A stretch of 64,000 bases of DNA from Drosophila persimilis (taxonomy: Eukaryota; Arthropoda; Insecta; Diptera; Drosophilidae): contig NW_020825338.1 in NCBI RefSeq assembly GCF_003286085.1, positions 1,426,001 to 1,490,000 on the forward strand, in the 5' to 3' direction. The position numbers and the translations under genes are program-made. Below the pieces are notes generated by a model, which had not been told where the DNA came from, did no database searches, and was given only the letters and a program-made list of their open reading frames with translations. The number at the start of each line of letters is the position of its first letter. Position 1 is the stretch's first letter. Below, in pieces: positions 9,887 to 21,044 of this stretch.

Positions 9887-11712
9887 TTACATTAAAGTAC
9901 ATATGATTTGCACTATCTTCAAAATAAAATGTTTAAAATGTTTTTCTATATCATGTTGCGATACGTTCGAGTCGAAATTTAGTCCTTTTGAAAAGAAAAT
10001 GCTCACAAAGGTAGAGTTTATGGGAGAAGTAAAGTATGCTTCTAGACCAACTACTAGTTGGCTATGTAAAATTTTATTTTTTATTTCAATTATTTTATAT
10101 ATTGAATATTTATGTCCATCCTTTACGAAATAAAAAGAGTTGCGATTTGTTTCATCAAAATACCAATGGTTATATGAAATTTTACCATTGGATCCGTTGA
10201 AATTTAAAGTTTTTTCTTTGAGTACATCTTTTGAAACACTGCGCTCTACAATTCGGTTGTATAATTGCTCCAATGGGTAATTCGAACTTTTCACCATTTT
10301 TTTAAGATGGCCCAGAAAGTTTTCGAACGGAAAGGAGCTTATGGTCTGTAGGGAACCATTTTGAATAGTTTGTGTTAAACAATAAAAATTAAAAGTGAGC
10401 ATTGCATTCATATAGAAAGACGGCACTTGACTTACAAAGTCATCCAGCAAGCTGGATACAAGAAAATTTTGCGTGACACGATACTATTTGTGTAGGAGAA
10501 GTCTTATCGCTAAGCTTAGTAGTAAAAAAAATGATTATACAAGCCGGTATCTAAAATGCCTTTCAATGCTATTGGCACAGTATATAATAAAAAGTTTCGA
10601 AGCTCAGTGGCTTTAAATCGGTCGAGATTATCTAGAGATCTAACTTCTCTATTGAATTCCCTAGGAAAAAACTTTTTAAGAGTTTATGTTTATTATTAAG
10701 GGAAGCTATGGGGTCTTGTTTCAAAGAAAATGTATGACCTTTTGCTCTTACTAAAGCCACTAGGACCGATTTCATGACGCCAAGACAAACTACGTGCATG
10801 TAGTCTAAGGGAAACTGATTTATCTATTGGCAAATCTTCAAGAACAAGTTTGGCTTGTATGCTGTGGTGTTCAGGTTGAACACGATTTCGGAAACTATCA
10901 TTGGTTCGTGGTGGGTTAAATGACTTCTTGAAAATTAGACGGTTACAGAAAGTTTCCCCTTTCTGAATGCAATAGTTGCAAGAATAAAAAACCGAATAAT
11001 ATTTCACACATATTTTGCTCTCACAGATATTCGGAAACACCCATCTTGAAATATCATTCCTTCCTTTATTACTTCTCCTAACTCGTAGACAAATTCTTGC
11101 ATATAAACATTGGGATCACATGGCTTCGAATTATCTGCAAATATTCCAGCTACTAAAACTGGCTTTATGCCATTGACGTTGATCAAAATGGGCCATGTTT
11201 GCATTCAAGAACTTTTACATAGCAGAAGACCGTCTACATTAATATTTAAACTTATATTCGAAGGTAAATAACTAAAATTCGTAAGGAAATCTGTTAAAGA
11301 GTCTTTAATACCGTAATGAACATACTCGCCTGGCTCTACAATTCGTTACATTATATGACGGGGAGTACACTTTAAAGTACGTATGTACATCTCAAGGTAG
11401 GCCCGGAATTTTGTCTCTTAAAAGACAAAGCAAGGCATTGCCTGCCATATTGCTGACATTATGAGCAGACAGCCACTTAGCTAACCGATTATTAAAGTCA
11501 GTTGAACTGGAATGTTCAGTAAATGGAAATTTATTATTTTCCGCATTTTCAGTAAACTGAAATGCATTACTTTCGCAAATTAATGCGTTTTGTTGGTGTT
11601 CGGGTTCCGAAATATTTTGCCTATAATTCAATTTAACCTCAAAATCTCCAGTAGCTCTTTGCACATGTCTAGCCTTTCCGATATATGTTCGGCTTTTCCT
11701 TTTGGATGACAT
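9887..11712 (-). pseudogene. CACTA/EnSpm-like transposase (copy 2), decayed
   Basis: Pieces in several minus-strand frames line up with copy 1 in order. MSSKRKSRTY start and DFNNRLAKWLSAH (11392-11712) correspond to LNDKLRQWFMKH. MQTWPILINV...GIFADNSKP (11004-11204) corresponds to LWPILVRV...GIFLGKSKP. A cysteine-rich CNYCIQKGE segment sits at about 10900-10990. A 187-codon C-terminal part (9887-10450) contains FPFENFLGHLKKMV, matching the AFENYLQ of copy 1. At least four frame changes or stops separate them. It is a diverged relative, not a duplicate, and cannot encode an active enzyme. It also supplies the C-terminal sequence missing from the main ORF of copy 1. Confidence 0.65.
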
Positions 11713-11866
11713 TTTCTTTATTAATAATGTACTTACCTATTGGTAGAAATTTCTAATAAATGCGAAAGCGATTGTGCATTTTTAGACGAAAATAATTGAA
11801 ATGCCGCCGCAAGGAACGCACACTTTAAATGCACTTGTTTCTAATGCTGGACAAATGTAGCAAAAG

Positions 11867-12797
11867 AACGAGGGGGAACGTTGTGAGTTGCTGCGTACAC
11901 CGCAACTCTACAGTTATACCCGATACTAAGTCAGTATGACTCTCCTCCGGCAGACACTGCACAATATTGAACGACATGACAAAGGGTGCATGCGAGAGAG
12001 ACAGAAAGTCAGTCTGAGCGTGACGTCGGGCGCTGCGTAGCCACTGCAAATTGATTTGTTGCTTTTGGCTACAAAAATGATCCGAACTGATCCAGATTCA
12101 GCAATCTGATAGATATGGTCATTATCTATGATTCTGCGTTTTTAGTTTTCTCGAATATTGTGGATGCAACAGATTTTCGACCTTTGTGGGGGCGGAAGGG
12201 GGTGGGGCGAAATTCTGAGATATACGGTTTTTATTGAGATCTAACAGAAGTGCGGATACCAAATTTGGTTACTCTAGCGTTAATAGTCTCTGAGATTTGT
12301 GGATGCCCCAGATTTCGTCGTTTGCGGGGGCGGAAGGGGGTGTGGTGAAATTTGGACACGAAACAGTCAAGGTCCGATATCACAGGAGTGTGGATACCAA
12401 ATTTGGTTGCTCTGGCTCTTATAGGTTCTGAGATCCTTGAACTCATATTTTGCAATTGTCAAAACCGACCATGCAACCTGTGTGTTAGAGAGAGACAGAG
12501 CGAGAAAGAATAAAATTGTTTTCTTGATTCTGGCTATAAAAATTATACGATTATACTTGTAGCAGTGACATATCACAGAAGTCCGGATATAAAACATCGT
12601 TGCTCTAGCTCTTATAGTCTTTGAGCACTAGGCGCTGATAGGGACGGACAGACAGACAGGGCTCAATCGACTCGGCTATTGATGCTGATCAAGAATATAT
12701 ACACTTTATGGGGTCGGAAACGATTCCTTCTTGACGTTACACACATCCATTTTCACCACAAATCAAATATAGCCCAATACTCATTTTGAGTATCGGG
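11867..12797 (-). mobile_element. DINE-1, split at its 5' tip by a hAT insertion
   Basis: It runs from AACGAGGGGGAACG through the hairpin and the GAGAGAGACAG stretch to TTTTGAGTATCGGG. The last bases (TATA) are found at 15448-15451, after the hAT element and its repeated GTATCGGG. The empty site can therefore be read directly. Confidence 0.88.
12790..12797. repeat. 8-bp target site duplication of the hAT element (left)
   Basis: GTATCGGG here is repeated at 15440-15447. Eight bases is the hAT-type duplication length. Confidence 0.9.
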
Positions 12798-12837
12798 TAG
12801 TGTTGTGTTGCTCATGAATGAGTGAACAAAAAAGAGT

Positions 12838-13006
12838 TGTTCACTTGAGTGAGCAACTGAACATGTTCCTTCCAAGTAGTTCTTTTTTGTTCACTTGTTC
12901 TTTGTTGTTCACTTGTTCTTTGTTGTTCATTTGTTCTTTTTTGCTCACTTGTTCTTTGTTGTTCACTTGTTCAATTTTACTCACTTGTTCTCTACTCACT
13001 TTTTGC
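12838..13006 (+). repeat. Left subterminal repeat array of the hAT element
   Basis: It has about eight copies of a GTTCACTTGTTCTTTGTT-like unit. The inverse motif is arrayed at 15223-15405. Opposed subterminal arrays are the usual transposase-binding arrangement of hAT elements; that function is inferred here. Confidence 0.75.
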
Positions 13007-13031
13007 GCAATTTTGCTCCTCAAAGGGCATT

Positions 13032-14846
13032 TTGCGATCTGGCAGCTTTGCTCATATTTGCGTTTACTTCACACTTTTTATATTACGGGCAAAGCTGTTT
13101 ACACTTTTGAAAAATTCACTGTCGCTTATTCGGAAGTATAGTGAGATTTGGAACCATTTCGAGGAAGTTGGACGCCTGGAAGCCAAGTGCAAGTATTGCA
13201 AATCTATTTTGAGTTGCAAATCTCAAAGCAACTTAAGCCGCCATTTAAAGAGCAAGCACCCGGCGTCTATGGAGCCCATGGAGCAAAGTGCGCAACCAAA
13301 AATAACAAGCTTTGCTGAAAGGCCTGTACCAGCGAGCAAAGCACAGCAGATTGATCTGCAACTTGTACGGATGATCGCCAAGGGTCATCACGCCTTGCGC
13401 TTGGTCGAAGAACCAGAATTTAAAAAATTTATTCACGATGTGTCACACGCCCCCAACCTTTAAGCTTCCGACGAGGAAAACATTAACCAGCTCCTTGATT
13501 CCCAAAATTCGTGACGAGTACACTGGGACGATAATAGAAGAACTACGTGCGGCCACAGCGGTGTGCTTAACTACAGACGGTTGGACATCTATAACCAACG
13601 AAAGTTATCTGGCTGTCACAGTACATTTTATCGATGAGGAATCAACGATGCTGACCTCCTATACAATTGCTTGTCAGGCCTTTGAAGCGTCGCACACTGC
13701 TGCGAATCTGTGCAGCTTTTTGGAAAAAATTGTGAATGAATGGGATCTCAAAAACAAAGTCGCAGCAATAGCATCCGATAATGCACACAACATTGCTCTT
13801 GCTATTAGAACCGGCAATTGGAGTCATATACGGTGTTTTGCTCATACCCTAAATCTAATTGTCCAAAAAGCTCTAGATAAAATGAGCAGTGTGCGCAGAA
13901 AAGCTAAAGCTATAAGCGAATATTTTCATCGCAGCTCATCAGGCTTAAAAAAGCTTAAAGATATGCAAGCGCTGCTTAAGTTGGCTGACCTCAAACTAAC
14001 ACAGGATGTGCCAACACGTTGGAACTCAACGTACAAAATGTTTGAACGGCGGTCTATCCTGAAGGAGGCAGTCGTGGCAGCTCTGTCAACAAGGATAGAT
14101 TTAATTTTGTCACCAGAAGACTGGGATGTCATTGATGGAGTGCTTCCCGTATTAAAGCCATTTTATGAAGTTACAGAGAGATCTCTTCAGCTGAAAAAAA
14201 CGTAACATTGTCAAAAATAATTACTTTGACTGGATTACTTCAAAGAAAAATGGCTCAAATATATCCAACAGTTAAAAATAACCTAGTTGCCGAAGTAATC
14301 AATGAAATCATAAACGAGATGGACGGCAGGCTTAACGATATCGAGGAAAATATTTTGTATGCGGAGAGCACTGTTCTGGATCCCAGGTTCAAAGGACGCG
14401 CATTTAAATCTGCGGAGGCCTTTAAAAAGTCAGTAGCGGATATCAACAAAAAATTGGCTCAAACGATACGGTCACTCCCTGAACATCCACAAGAAGCTAT
14501 AAGCAACAAAAAACAAGAAGAGGACACAATATGGGCTGAATTTGACACCGCTTTTCAGCAAGTAAGCCAACCCACCAACAATACGGCAGCATCCATAAGA
14601 GAAATGGATAAGTACCTGGCTGAGGAGTACATCAGCCGAAAAGATGATCCATTGGTATGGTGGAATCAGCGGAAAGCGCAATACCCGCTACTTTATAACT
14701 ATATGCTGAAGCGCCTCAGCTTAGTCGCCACCTCAGTGCCATGCGAGCGCATATTTTCAAGTGCAGGCGAAACCATACGTAAAAGGCGCTCCCTTTTAAA
14801 GTCAACAACCGTTGAAAATTTAATTTTTTTGCATAACAACATGTAA
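13032..14846 (+). pseudogene. hAT transposase (BED finger and RNase H-like core), two frameshifts
   Basis: Segment 1 (13032-13463) holds a BED zinc finger: WNHFEEVGRLEAKCKYC, Cys53, Cys56, His71, His76. Segment 2 (13438-14205) holds the first half of the catalytic core: LTTDGWTS with Asp47, IASDNAHNI with Asp114, and the RCFAHTLNL Cys/His motif. Segment 3 (14208-14846) holds the C-terminal hAT dimerisation region, VPCERIFSSAGE...TVENLIFLHNN. A one-base shift near 13440 separates segments 1 and 2. A second lies in the A7 run near 14196-14202 and separates 2 and 3. Apart from these the coding sequence is uninterrupted, so inactivation is recent. The N-terminal Met of segment 1 is uncertain. Confidence 0.88.
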
Positions 14847-14939
14847 ATCGGAAGTGAGTACAACCTAATTTGTACTTGATTGCTTGTTTGCTTGATTAAC
14901 ATTTTTTTCTCTTATAGCGCTAAAATTAAGAAAACGAAA

Positions 14940-15090
14940 AGTATAAGAATTCCTATGAAAGGATCTCCTTTTTTTTAAGTTAGTATAAGAATTCCTATGA
15001 AAGGATCTCCTTATTTTTAAGTTAGTATAAGAATTCCTATGAAAGGATCTCCTTATTTTTATGTTAGTATAAGAATTCCTATGAAAGGAA
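14940..15090. repeat. 42-bp tandem repeat, 3.6 copies
   Basis: Units start at 14940, 14982, 15024 and 15066. Each contains AGTATAAGAATTCCTATGAA and GGATCTCCTT. It lies between the hAT transposase stop and the right subterminal array. Confidence 0.88.
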
Positions 15091-15222
15091 TTAAAAAGTT
15101 TGTTTTTTTGTTATATACATTTTTTGTTTGTTTTTAGTTATAAATCTTTGATTAATATTGAAATGTAACGTATTTTATTTGTGTAAAAGTCTGTGGTGCT
15201 TAGGGTTCTGTGCATGAATAGT

Positions 15223-15405
15223 GAACAACTGAGCAAGTGAACAACTGAGCAAGTGAACAAGTGAGTAACTGAGCAAGTGAACAACTGAGCAAGTGAACAA
15301 CTGAGCAAGTGAACAAGTGAGTAACTGAGGAATCTAAGAGAGCAAGTGAGCACGTGAGCAATATGAGTGAGTTGACTCACTTACTAAAAAAGAACAAGTG
15401 AACAT
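15223..15405 (-). repeat. Right subterminal repeat array of the hAT element
   Basis: Repeated GTGAACAACTGAGCAA units, the inverse orientation of the left array, ending about 34 bp before the terminal repeat. Confidence 0.75.
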
Positions 15406-15439
15406 GTTCACCAAAATGAGCAATGTTTACCCAACACTA

Positions 15440-15447
15440 GTATCGGG
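15440..15447. repeat. 8-bp target site duplication of the hAT element (right)
   Basis: GTATCGGG, identical to 12790-12797. It is followed by TATA, which completes the disrupted DINE-1 terminus. Confidence 0.9.
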
Positions 15448-15451
15448 TATA

Positions 15452-15806
15452 AAAATATGTTTTAATATACCTTAAATTGGCCGCAAAAGAATTTAATTTT
15501 CTCCTTATATTTGTGTGTGGCAGCGTGCTATCTAAGTGATTTTTACTTCTGCAGAGCTATGTTTTTGTATCGGGTTGAGACTCCCAATACTGTCTGTACT
15601 TTTGTTTAAAATTTGCTCATTATTTTGTATAGCTTTTGTTAATGGCGGGAGTTCCCTAACATAATGGCCTCTCGAAAATGTGTGGGAAGTGTTACCATCT
15701 TAAATATACCGTAATATACCGGTATACCGTAAGTAGACCGTCGGCTCATTTTGGACCTCATAAAATACGCTTGAAGTTTTAGAGGGAGATGGCCCAACTC
15801 AATATG
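15452..15806 (+). pseudogene. Unassigned flank grading into a BEL/Pao pol fragment
   Basis: Most of this stretch shows no feature; a palindromic TACCGTAATATACCGGTATACCGTAA-like cluster lies near 15709-15731. The last 30 or so bases read GDGPTQY in a frame that continues as VKALGIRC when the gypsy element (15807-27511) is removed and one copy of the TATG duplication is kept. This shows that the gypsy element landed inside a BEL/Pao pol gene, of which only a short upstream part is legible. Confidence 0.5.
15803..15806. repeat. 4-bp target duplication of gypsy element 1 (left)
   Basis: TATG precedes the LTR start TGTAAC. TATG also follows the other LTR at 27512-27515. Confidence 0.85.
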
Positions 15807-18237
15807 TGTAACATTTCCACGATATATTTCTATACGTGAGTAGGGGATGGATTGGAGGGGATGTCGAGGTCACGGCCGGTGGGGATTCTTTGGTTCCGTG
15901 CTCATTCGGTAACTTGGGGGGGGTTCGTTTGACCGCGTCTCGACTCCTACTACATAAACTTTAAAATGTTAGAATCCCGTGACTCTACAGGGAGCGAACT
16001 CCGAAAACAACACGATGCCTCTTCCGAGCATAACGGACATTACATGGCACAATCATAGGGCGTACCCGAAAGTACCAGGGGCTTTCGTCGGCGTGTTCCA
16101 AACTCTCGCGGGCGTGAGGTCTTGCGATGGAAGTCGACCCACACGATTCTATACCCACCCTTCCATGATTTCCAGGGGTGCGAAGGTTCTGGAAATCCCT
16201 AATATTCTTACCCTACCCCATTAGGTCACCCTGTCCCTAGGAAATTATAAGTCTACTCCATGTTCATTGCTAGTAAACTTCAATATATTTCTTTGTACTT
16301 CATCATAGACATTTTGCTTCAATCAAAACTAACAAACCAAGTTTCACTTCTTAACATAACACTAGTCTTGCACTACAATCAGCAGGCAACTCAAAAAAAA
16401 AAATGAATGGAATGAAAAAAATAGGAGGCTTAATCACAAAAAAAATTTTATAGATATAGGTATATATAAATGGTGGAGTATAATTAGATAAGATAGGAAT
16501 ATAATATAAGATATTAGAAATAAGTAAATTAGGTATGTATAAAGGCAAAAAATAAAAATAAAAAAAATTATTCAAAAGCAGCAGGGGTCATAACAGCGAT
16601 CAGCAATGGTGAGCCAAAACGAAATTTAATTTAACATTATAAATTTATTTAATTTTTTTTTCTGGGTTGAGGAGATTTTTTTTCTATGTTGGTTAGTGCA
16701 TTGCTTGGCTACGTTTCCATGCATTAAAAGAATGCAGGGAATGCGAGCAATGCAAGCTTAGCAGCATTGGCACCGAAGAGACCGAAAAGCTTCGAGCGTG
16801 TGGAACGCAAGCGTTGCGCTCTCTTATCAGCAGCGGCTGGCCGCTGCGCATGCGTTTTAGATTTGAACGAAGACAGGCGCAAAGGAAAAAATGGAAATTG
16901 GGTCACTTACGGCTTGCATACAGTGGTCCCTCGCTGAAAGACGCCTTTCGTTGTGGAGCTGTGGAGACCCTGTTAGTGTGTGCCCAGATCGGAGGGGGAT
17001 TGGTAAATAGGGGGGGTATGAAAAAGGGTTTTTTTTTTTTGTAGTCTGTTATTTTATGATTAAATCGTTCGGTCTCCAACCCGCAAAAATAAATTCCGTT
17101 TTGGGAACTGGCACATTCACGCCTAGCGAGGTAGGACTGTACCTCAGAGTTAAAGAATATAAGTGCTTAAAAGAACAAGAAAAATTACAATTAAAACTAC
17201 ACTATGCTACGAAATCTCGGTCCGGATCCGTGGCGGCGTCTTCTAGGCCGTCGCAGACAGCGAGTTAGCGGCGCATAGGGAGAGGGGGGTAATCTCTATG
17301 CCCTCGATGCCCTCTATGCGCGTACGTTAGATATGGCGCAAGAGTTAGGGCCGGTGGAGGTTATGTCGCCGGGCAGGTGGATGCTTCAACGACTCCAAAA
17401 GGGGGAAAAAAAATCTCGGCCCCACACCAAGGTCGACTCCGAAGAGTACTCCCGTCAAGAGTGGGAGTTTGGTGTGGGTGGGGGCAGAACTTTGGGAGAG
17501 CTGGTTGGCTACCGCTCGGGGCCAGGGCCCTATGGGCGAAACAGAACCAAAACCACGAGGGCTAAGAAAAAAAATCTAAATTTTCCCTACAGGGCACTTT
17601 TACATACCGGTTTTTCCGGGCTTTTCCACGGAGACACGAGTGTTGGGTTCTCCTGGCCGAGTTGTGGGACGCACGGGTTTGCACCAAGAACAACACTTGC
17701 TGGCGAGGCGAGGCAAATATGCACTTTTCGCCAGGGTAGTTTCTTGCCAGTTTTCTCGGCGCACGGTTATTAATTGTCGCCCGATTTTTGCGTCGCGCCC
17801 ACCGTGTGGGACTTTCCCCGTTCCGTTTTATTTATTTTCGGTTTGTCTTTGTGGCACTTATTTGGGTTTTATTTTCTTACTTTTCTTTTCTTTTGGGATT
17901 ACACGTGGTCGATTTAGTTATATATTTTTTTACCGAAGCGGCGATAGCCACCGGCTGCACAGATTCAAATTTTCAAAAGAGAACGTTCTGGGGCTTTTGC
18001 ACTGCTTAAATACGAGCTTACCGATCTTAAAGCTCGGCTTCGAAAGCTCTGTTGCGATGCGCTGCACAGCACTTACGGCAGCTCAGCTCAGCTGTTCCCT
18101 ACCTCGAGCTTGCTTGCACCCACCCCAACTATACTATGCCCTGCTGCGCCAATTGGCCCAAGGTTATTGCATGCGATATCCGAGCACCATAGCGATAACC
18201 TATTTTGAATCGGTATTGTCCAACCGCAACCGTTACA
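15807..18237 (-). repeat. Gypsy element 1, 3' LTR (left)
   Basis: A 2431-bp LTR bounded by TGTAAC...GTTACA. It is colinear with 23402-27511 once two DINE-1 insertions are removed. It keeps two segments (about 15917-16165 and 16358-16675) that are absent from the other LTR. LTRs of this size are unusual and recall the Ulysses/Osvaldo type of Drosophila gypsy elements. Plus-strand frames inside (such as 17333-17773) run antisense to the element and are also present in the other LTR. I regard them as chance ORFs. Confidence 0.88.
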
Positions 18238-18280
18238 CCACCCGATAATATGCCACCGTTAGACGGAATATTAGCGGGAA

Positions 18281-20569
18281 TCAGGATCGAATGTCTTTCG
18301 CATGAAAGGTTCCTATTTCTCGGCCCTGCAGATTTTCCAGGAGGTAGAAACAATTACCCAGTTTTTTCCGCACGCGACATTTCAGAAATTTAGGAGCCAA
18401 TTTGGCATTAAAATTTTGCGTGAATTTGCTCAAGGAAAAATTTCGGTGAAATACTTCCTGACCTTCTCGGAACGACACAGGCTTGGCTCGTAAATTGTAT
18501 TGAGCAACGTTGCGCTCATACGCTTTCTTAATATTGCCCTGTATATCTTTTCGAATTAGAGCTAAATTTTCTGACCTAGCTACCGGGACAATGGGTTCTT
18601 CCAGCAAGTCTAAATCCTTCAGAAGCTTATAATCCGTCCCATGAGTGAGCATATCTAAGCCAAACAGGGCTCGATATGGTGAACAACCCAAGGACTGATG
18701 TAGTGACGATCGCAGCGAACAAGATATACTTGAGAGATGCTGATCCCAGTATGTCTGATCCTGCTGAAGATATGCTCGCACGGCAGCTAACAATGAACGA
18801 TTTACTCGTTCCGCCGCATTACTTTGGGGAGAGTATAGTGCCGTGTACATATGTTTAATTCCCAGCTGTGTCAAGAATGCGTTGAATTCTGTAGCTTTGA
18901 ATTGTTTTCCATTGTCGCTAACAATAGTTTCAGGCACCCCATATGCATGAAAGATATGCTTTAGCAGAAATTCTTGGATTACTACGGAAGTAAATTTCTT
19001 CAGGGGGTGTAGCCAATGGTATTTACTGAAGTGATCTAGAACAATTAGCAACCCAACATGTCCATTTTTGCTGCGTGGATAAGGTCCAAGCAGATCTATG
19101 TATAATCGTTGAAAGGGTCGACAAGTTGGTATGTGGTTTCCCATGGGTGGCCGCAGAGTATAATTAGGAGCTTTGCATGCTTTGCACACCTCACAACTAC
19201 GAATATACTCTCGAACATCTTTAGCTAAGCCGGGCCAAAACAGACTTCTTCGAACTTTTTCTATGGTCTTTTGCATGCCGGCGTGCGCGGAAGTAGGATT
19301 GTCATGAGCTTGTTTAAGAACGTCGGTCTTCAATCGCTCGAGAACCCATAACTTCCAAGTTCGACTGTCTTGCCCTGCCTTTCCATCTGCGTGTTCGGTT
19401 CGAATGTACAGAAATTGGTCGTTAATCTTCAGATCGGGCAGTTGAGAGGAATTTTTCTGATACTGTTCTTTTAACTGTTGGTAGCTCTCATCCTGAAAGG
19501 CATCGGATTCGAGATCTATCACAGGACTCATCACTACTGCGGATACTTCAGGTTCATGTAATCGGGAAAGAGCATCGGGGACAATGTGATCTTTTCCTTT
19601 TCGGTGCGATATCGAGAATTTAAATTGCTGCAATCTAAAAATCCATCGAGCTAACCTCCCCGACACGTTTTGCTGGCGCATTAGCCACAACAAACTGGAA
19701 TGATCAGTAACCACTTCGAATTCCTGCAGTTCCAGATAGCAACGGAACTTTTCGATGGCCAGAATTACGGCCAAGCACTCGCGCTCCGTAACGCTATAGT
19801 TACGTTGCGCACGACTTAGTTTTTTCGACATAAACGCTATGGGCTTTTCCTGCAGATCCACCAATTGCACGAGCACGGCTCCTATACCAAAATCACTAGC
19901 ATCACAGTGGAGGAAAAATTTCTGTTCGAAGTCTGGGTTTTCGAGCACTGGAGCAGAAGTCAACACGGTTTTTAAAGAGTCCATTGCGACTTGTGCTTCC
20001 GGGGTCGAAATAAATTTCTTTTTGTTAGAAAGAAGCTCGGTGATAGGACAGGATAGCTCAGAGAAATTCTGGATGAATCTACGGTACCAGCCGCAGACCC
20101 CAAGAAAGCCGCGAACCTGTTTTAGATTCCTTGGCGGTGGCCAGTTCACTATGCAAGCTACTTTGGAGGGATCAGTGCAAATACCTCCATTACTGATGAC
20201 GTATCCAAGATAATTTACGCTGGTGACACAGAACTGACTCTTCTTAATATTCAGAGTCAGGTTGGCTTTTCTGAACTGTTCAGCGAGTCGTACCAGCACG
20301 GCTAGATGGGAAGAGAAATCTGCTGATACGATGCAGAGATCGTCCAAATATCCAAAGACGCAGTAACGCAAATCCGGGGGAATGATCTCATCCATCAACC
20401 GACACATAGGGGATGGAGCGTTACACAGGCCAAAAGGCATAACCTTAAACTGATATAAAGGCCTTCCCGGGACCGTAAAAGCCGTTAGTGCCTTGGAATC
20501 CTCAGAGAGTTCGATCTGCCAATATGCATCTTTTAGGTCCAGCTTGGTTATGATATTTGCCTTGGGCAA
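18281..20569 (-). CDS. pol: Gypsy element 1 pol: RT (N-truncated), RNase H, integrase
   Basis: A 762-codon open frame. RT: KLDLKDAYWQI with Asp11, VPGRPLYQFKVMPFGL, and the catalytic FGYLDD (74-77). RNase H: HCDASDFGIGAVL (Asp223), Glu264, TDHSSL (Asp289), PDALSR (Asp332). Integrase: H2C2 finger His422, His429, Cys459, Cys462; catalytic Asp492 (YIDLLGPY), Asp552 (SDNG) and Glu587 (AERVNR), 34 residues after Asp552. It ends 44 bp before the LTR. The palm region before KLDLKDAYW (fingers, the SPWSSP-type motif) and the end of the protease are missing: at about 20600 the protease frame runs straight into IDGIFARLPKANI. The Met used is internal. Copying of the element by this protein is therefore unlikely. 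Confidence 0.92.
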   Translation of the reverse strand: MPKANIITKLDLKDAYWQIELSEDSKALTAFTVPGRPLYQFKVMPFGLCNAPSPMCRLMDEIIPPDLRYCVFGYLDDLCIVSADFSSHLAVLVRLAEQFRKANLTLNIKKSQFCVTSVNYLGYVISNGGICTDPSKVACIVNWPPPRNLKQVRGFLGVCGWYRRFIQNFSELSCPITELLSNKKKFISTPEAQVAMDSLKTVLTSAPVLENPDFEQKFFLHCDASDFGIGAVLVQLVDLQEKPIAFMSKKLSRAQRNYSVTERECLAVILAIEKFRCYLELQEFEVVTDHSSLLWLMRQQNVSGRLARWIFRLQQFKFSISHRKGKDHIVPDALSRLHEPEVSAVVMSPVIDLESDAFQDESYQQLKEQYQKNSSQLPDLKINDQFLYIRTEHADGKAGQDSRTWKLWVLERLKTDVLKQAHDNPTSAHAGMQKTIEKVRRSLFWPGLAKDVREYIRSCEVCKACKAPNYTLRPPMGNHIPTCRPFQRLYIDLLGPYPRSKNGHVGLLIVLDHFSKYHWLHPLKKFTSVVIQEFLLKHIFHAYGVPETIVSDNGKQFKATEFNAFLTQLGIKHMYTALYSPQSNAAERVNRSLLAAVRAYLQQDQTYWDQHLSSISCSLRSSLHQSLGCSPYRALFGLDMLTHGTDYKLLKDLDLLEEPIVPVARSENLALIRKDIQGNIKKAYERNVAQYNLRAKPVSFREGQEVFHRNFSLSKFTQNFNAKLAPKFLKCRVRKKLGNCFYLLENLQGREIGTFHAKDIRS

Positions 20570-20589
20570 CCGGGCAAAAATACCATCGA

Positions 20590-21042
20590 TAATACCCCCA
20601 TTATCTGTTGACTTTGGCCATCTGCAGTTTTTGCAGTGGCTTTTATTAGTTTATATTCAGAAAAGGATGAAAAATCAGTCTGAGCTACTTCAGCACCTAT
20701 ACAGCTGATACTTGCGCCGGTGTCTAACAGCCCCTGTTCTGTTCGACCCAGAAAGGATACTTCGGCATAACTGCGCATATACTTGGGACTATTAATAATA
20801 GCGGAAACTAACAGTCTACGGTTATTTTTGACATTATCATAATATTTTCTTAAACGCTGGATTCGTTTTGGGGCTTCATGTGGTTTTTCATTAAAAATTC
20901 TGTTTCGAACCTCTAAATATTTATGAATCCGTTCGGGATAGGGTAAAAACCGACAACTTCTCTTTACGATCGTATTCGTTTCCTTTCTTTTCTCACAACA
21001 AGAAGCCAAACTCTTCTTGTCTCCCTCTAAGTCAACGGGCAA
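20590..21042 (-). pseudogene. Gypsy element 1 protease, C-terminally deleted
   Basis: The frame contains GLLDTGASISCIGAE, the aspartic protease active site (Asp-Thr-Gly), followed by ATAKTADGQSQQI. It then hits the internal deletion joining it to RT in another frame. It starts directly after the gag stop, shifted in frame, consistent with pol expression by frameshifting in the intact ancestor. Upstream residues (RRLLVSAIINSP) are the gag-PR linker. Confidence 0.8.
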
Positions 21043-21044
21043 GA

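Larger units (their letters stand above)
12798..15439 (+). mobile_element. hAT transposon, complete ends, frameshifted transposase
   Basis: The 2642-bp element starts TAGTGTTGTGTTGCTC and ends with the inverse (GAGCAATGTTTACCCAACACTA), giving terminal inverted repeats with a shared TAGTGTTG. It is flanked by GTATCGGG on both sides. Inside lie left and right arrays of GTTCACTTG / CAAGTGAAC motifs, a transposase in three frame segments and a 42-bp tandem repeat. Both ends look functional, so it could be mobilised in trans even though its own gene is broken. Confidence 0.92.

Noticed and set aside
17333-17773. 146-codon ORF present in both gypsy 1 LTRs
   Set aside because: It is antisense to the element, has no recognisable domain, and its conservation follows from LTR identity.
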